From NCBI GenBank assembly GCA_026415195.1, contig JAOAHO010000001.1, positions 1 to 64,000 on the forward strand: a stretch of DNA of 64,000 bases, in the 5' to 3' direction. The position numbers were made by a program, and so were the translations under genes. Position 1 is the first letter of the stretch; each line of letters starts with the position of its first letter. The notes beneath the pieces were generated by a model that worked only from the letters and a program-made list of their open reading frames with translations, ran no database searches and was not told where the DNA came from. The DNA comes from Bacteroidia bacterium. GTDB taxonomy: Bacteria; Bacteroidota; Bacteroidia; B-17B0; Aurantibacillaceae. Of the stretch, positions 61,675-64,000 are shown in pieces.

Positions 61675-62383
61675 GATCTATTTCGTTAATATCGTAATTT
61701 ATTTTGTTGCCCCATAAAGCCATTTGTTTTTTTATCCACAGTTTTCTTTTCATTACGTAGGGGGAAGGAGGATTGGCTTTCCAAACCCGTGGGTTGGGCA
61801 AAATGGAAGCAATGGCGGCGGCTTCATCCTTACTTAATTTCCTGCAACTTTTCCCGAACCAATATTGTGCGGCGGCTTCTGCCCCGTAAATATTGTGGCC
61901 CATTTCAATGGAATTAAGGTACACTTCCATTATACGTTCCTTCGGCCAAAGAAGTTCTATTAATAACGTAAACCACGCTTCCAGGGCTTTACGGAAATAA
62001 TTTCTTCCCGGCCATAAAAAAACGTTTTTTGCCGTTTGTTGGGTTATGGTACTTCCGCCTATGATGCGCTTGCCTTTTTTATTCTTTTTAAATGCTTTTT
62101 TCATGGCTTCCCAGTCAAAACCGTTATGTTCCAGAAAATTTTGGTCTTCGCTGCACACAACGGCCAATTGAAGGTTTTCACTTATGTCTTCCAAATTTTT
62201 CCATTCATGCTTCCATTTCCATGGCTTGCCATCCGTTGCATTTTCCACGGCACGGATAATCATCAAAGGGGTAATATAAACCGGAACAAAACGATACCAT
62301 AATACCCCTCCGGCCGACAGTATTACAAACCATAAAAATACCTTAAGCAGTATTCTGAATATCAATCGTATGATGAACAACAC
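61664..62383 (-). CDS. mtgA: Monofunctional peptidoglycan glycosyltransferase
   Basis: 239 residues from GTG 62383. One N-terminal membrane helix and a GT51 domain: catalytic Glu in SEDQNFLEHNGFDWEAM, then GGSTITQQTAKNVFLW, KERIMEVYLNSIEMG and GAEAAAQYWFGKS. It polymerises lipid II without a transpeptidase domain. Relatives usually start about here; a -7 element TAACTTTG ends one base before the GTG, so the mRNA may start at or inside the first codons (TTG 62380 is an alternative). Confidence 0.94.
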   Translation of the reverse strand: MLFIIRLIFRILLKVFLWFVILSAGGVLWYRFVPVYITPLMIIRAVENATDGKPWKWKHEWKNLEDISENLQLAVVCSEDQNFLEHNGFDWEAMKKAFKKNKKGKRIIGGSTITQQTAKNVFLWPGRNYFRKALEAWFTLLIELLWPKERIMEVYLNSIEMGHNIYGAEAAAQYWFGKSCRKLSKDEAAAIASILPNPRVWKANPPSPYVMKRKLWIKKQMALWGNKINYDINEIDHDH

Positions 62384-62384
62384 A

Positions 62385-62392
62385 CAAAGTTA
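62385..62392 (-). promoter_or_regulatory. TAnnTTTG -7 element of mtgA
   Basis: TAACTTTG on the minus strand, one base before the GTG start codon. Confidence 0.4.
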
Positions 62393-62432
62393 TTTCATGG
62401 AATTCGGGAGTTAGCAATAAAGCATTATTTTT

Positions 62433-62930
62433 ATGCAAATTTTAATGTTTAAAAATAAATCTAATATTATAGGGCTTTTGGTTTTTGTATCAGTTTCGGT
62501 GTTTTTTTTATTGTATAAATATTGCTCTAATCATAGAATTCCCGATATTTCTTTTCAGTCGTTGCCTTTGTATGACTTAAATGAAAACCCTATCAGATTG
62601 GATTTTGCTTCTTCCGATATTACTTTGGTTTCGATGGGGGCAAGCTGGTGCCCGAATTGCAGGAGGGAACTGAATACTTTAAAAGATTTTTTTGCCCAAT
62701 ATCCTGAAAAAGGCATCAGATGTGTGGTGATCAGTAATGAGGTTCCAGGGGTTGTAAAGAAATGGAAAAACAAGACCGGAGGCCCGTTTGAATTTTATTT
62801 ATTGGCTGCCGAATGGCAGGATATAGGTATCAGGGTTTTACCAACAAATTTTTTGGTGAACAAGAACGGAAAAATTTTAAGAAAGAAAGTAGGTGAATTT
62901 AATCCTGAAACATTTTTAACCCAGCCATGA
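62433..62930 (+). CDS. Membrane-anchored thioredoxin-like (TlpA/ResA) protein
   Basis: 165 residues. One helix at about 12-30 anchors it, then a thioredoxin fold facing the periplasm with active site WCPNC and cis-proline region IRVLPTNFLVNKNGKI. Such proteins reduce or oxidise disulfides, for instance in cytochrome c maturation. ATG 62445 (MFKNK) is an alternative start. Four-base ATGA overlap with the kinase gene. Confidence 0.9.
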   Translation: MQILMFKNKSNIIGLLVFVSVSVFFLLYKYCSNHRIPDISFQSLPLYDLNENPIRLDFASSDITLVSMGASWCPNCRRELNTLKDFFAQYPEKGIRCVVISNEVPGVVKKWKNKTGGPFEFYLLAAEWQDIGIRVLPTNFLVNKNGKILRKKVGEFNPETFLTQP

Positions 62931-63925
62931 AGTGGTTATACAATATCATCAATTTTGGCATTCGTGAGGATTTTGATTATGAAGATCGTGTGCTGATAAG
63001 AAAATTGAATATCATTTTTTATTTCGGATATTTTTTGATTTTATTGGCATTTATTATTGAAAACCTTAATGGAATCAGTGAATTTAATTTTGTTTTTTGT
63101 TCCGTTTTGATACTAGCTTTTGCCATTCCCTTTCAGATCTACAAGGGAAATTTTATTAATGCATTATATACATATTTTATTTTGTCTTTTTTGTTTTTTG
63201 GCATCCTAACGGTATTGATGGGTATTGAAAGCAATGTCATTTATTTTTTAATTATCATGATTTTTTCTTTGAATAATCTTCTAGGTTCTGAAAAGCATAT
63301 ACGTCATTTGAAATGGTTTTATATTTCCATTTTTATTTTGTTGGTTGTAATTTATCTCCTGATATTTAAATCCGGAAAATCCTATCAAATTATTCTTCCT
63401 CAAAATGAATTTAATTTTCTTCGTAAGTACAACATTCTGATATTTTTTGTTACTGCCTTTTCTTTTGGTTTATTTTTAACATATGAATCTTACCTGAATG
63501 ATATAAAACTAAAAAAATTAATTAAACAAAAGGAAATATTGCTGGCTGAGGTATATCACAGGGTCAAGAACAATCTGAATATTATAAACAGCTTGTTAAA
63601 TTTGAAAAAGAACAGCACTGAAAGTCCTGAGATTAAAGAGGTTCTTGAAGAATTCAGACAAAGAATTTATGCCATTTCATCGCTTTACGAGAAGTTAATT
63701 TACAAACATGATAAAGCAATTAGCATTTCAAACTATCTTCACGAGATTGGAAAGGAATTCTTTTCGGTTTATCATAATCAGTCAAACAGAATAAAATTAA
63801 ATTTTAATTCAGACGATATAATACTCAGCATAGACAAAGCCATGCCTTTGGGATTAATTGTTAATGAATTATTAACCAATTCTTTGAAGCATAATATGTT
63901 GAATGAAAAAATCTTGAAATTGTGA
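62927..63925 (+). CDS. Sensor histidine kinase (HisKA_2 type), frame broken near the 3' end
   Basis: 332 residues before the stop. Six hydrophobic helices at about 27-190 form a membrane sensor; the phospho-acceptor box LLAEVYHRVKNNLNIINSLLNL has His211, followed by MPLGLIVNELLTNSLKH, the N box of the ATPase domain. After NEKILKL the frame ends at TGA 63923-63925, although the ATPase should go on. In the -1 frame NLEIVMSVQKNS then NTIILNYSDNG continue the domain, so one A seems lost from the run at 63906-63911. No response regulator is visible. Confidence 0.85.
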   Translation: MKWLYNIINFGIREDFDYEDRVLIRKLNIIFYFGYFLILLAFIIENLNGISEFNFVFCSVLILAFAIPFQIYKGNFINALYTYFILSFLFFGILTVLMGIESNVIYFLIIMIFSLNNLLGSEKHIRHLKWFYISIFILLVVIYLLIFKSGKSYQIILPQNEFNFLRKYNILIFFVTAFSFGLFLTYESYLNDIKLKKLIKQKEILLAEVYHRVKNNLNIINSLLNLKKNSTESPEIKEVLEEFRQRIYAISSLYEKLIYKHDKAISISNYLHEIGKEFFSVYHNQSNRIKLNFNSDDIILSIDKAMPLGLIVNELLTNSLKHNMLNEKILKL

Positions 63926-64000
63926 TGTCCGTACAAAAGAATTCAAACACCATTATTTTGAATTATTCTGACAATGGAAGAAAAAATTCCTATAACATAC
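63910..64000 (+). pseudogene. Out-of-frame continuation of the histidine kinase ATPase domain
   Basis: Open in the -1 frame relative to the kinase up to the window end: NLEIVMSVQKNS, NTIILNYSDNG. SDNG is the G1 box (DxG) of HATPase_c. It belongs to the kinase gene and is separated from it only by the apparent one-base loss. Confidence 0.7.

Noticed and set aside
63905-63925. Programmed -1 ribosomal frameshift in the kinase
   Set aside because: The A6 run is not in the phase of a canonical slippery heptamer and I see no stem-loop before the window ends; mutation or sequencing error is simpler.
1-64000. CRISPR arrays, insertion sequences, integrases, toxin-antitoxin or phage genes
   Set aside because: None seen: no regularly spaced repeats, no transposase-like frames, no short toxin-antitoxin pairs.

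Overview
The window is a gene-dense, AT-rich stretch of a Bacteroidota chromosome. Several independent signs agree on the phylum: a fused lpxC-fabZ gene, two secreted proteins with type B type IX secretion (T9SS) sorting domains and one with a type A domain, a PorP/SprF partner, gldF and gldG, promoters of the TAnnTTTG type, and start codons without Shine-Dalgarno sequences. I cannot place it to family. There is no rRNA, CRISPR array, prophage or insertion sequence; it reads as ordinary core chromosome with lineage-specific secreted and membrane proteins between housekeeping operons.

Layout. 1-1797: end of a TrmH-like rRNA/tRNA methyltransferase, hsp20, marC-like and DUF486 membrane genes. 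1864-6601: lpxC/fabZ, lpxA, a lone ABC ATPase, acs. 6639-11185: EamA protein, RRM protein, ridA, MacB/FtsX-type permease, cinA, ung. 11256-16630: tgt, lptF/G-type permease, pyrC, suhB-like phosphatase and sugar epimerase, tightly packed on the plus strand. 16611-22348: a minus-strand cluster with a zinc-ribbon membrane protein, a cytochrome c lipoprotein, a diheme MauG/CCP-type peroxidase gene broken by an in-frame TAA, and a T9SS-exported PhoX/DUF839-like protein. 22596-25693: rpsF-rpsR-rplI and an ABC-F ATPase. 25695-33510: outer-membrane proteins, mscS-mazG-MATE operon, osmC/zinc-ribbon/DUF721 operon, lipA, pirin. 33520-40972: PgpH-like HD phosphohydrolase, a tandem-fused D-Ala-D-Ala ligase, tRNA-Arg, clpB. 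41133-48829: T9SS adhesin plus PorP/SprF, RluA-type synthase, rpmE, carA, SpoIIE phosphatase, DUF2490, and a 660-residue T9SS protein. 48822-56783: maf, ubiA-like, hemF, LysM/PBP protein, guaA, tRNA-Leu, SF1 helicase. 56761-64000: sterol desaturase, folB, gldG, gldF, serine hydrolase, mtgA, thioredoxin-like protein, and a sensor kinase that is frameshifted near the window end.

The genes most worth a second look are those whose reading frames are disturbed beside poly-A runs (peroxidase stop codon; kinase frameshift; 660-residue protein without a start for its signal peptide), the MATE gene that has no standard start codon, the double Ddl fusion, metal-site losses in Tgt and PyrC, and a promoter-plus-leader shared by rpsF and rpmE. 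I found no clearly new multi-gene defence or metabolic system; the least explained set is the cytochrome/peroxidase/zinc-ribbon cluster at 16611-20213.
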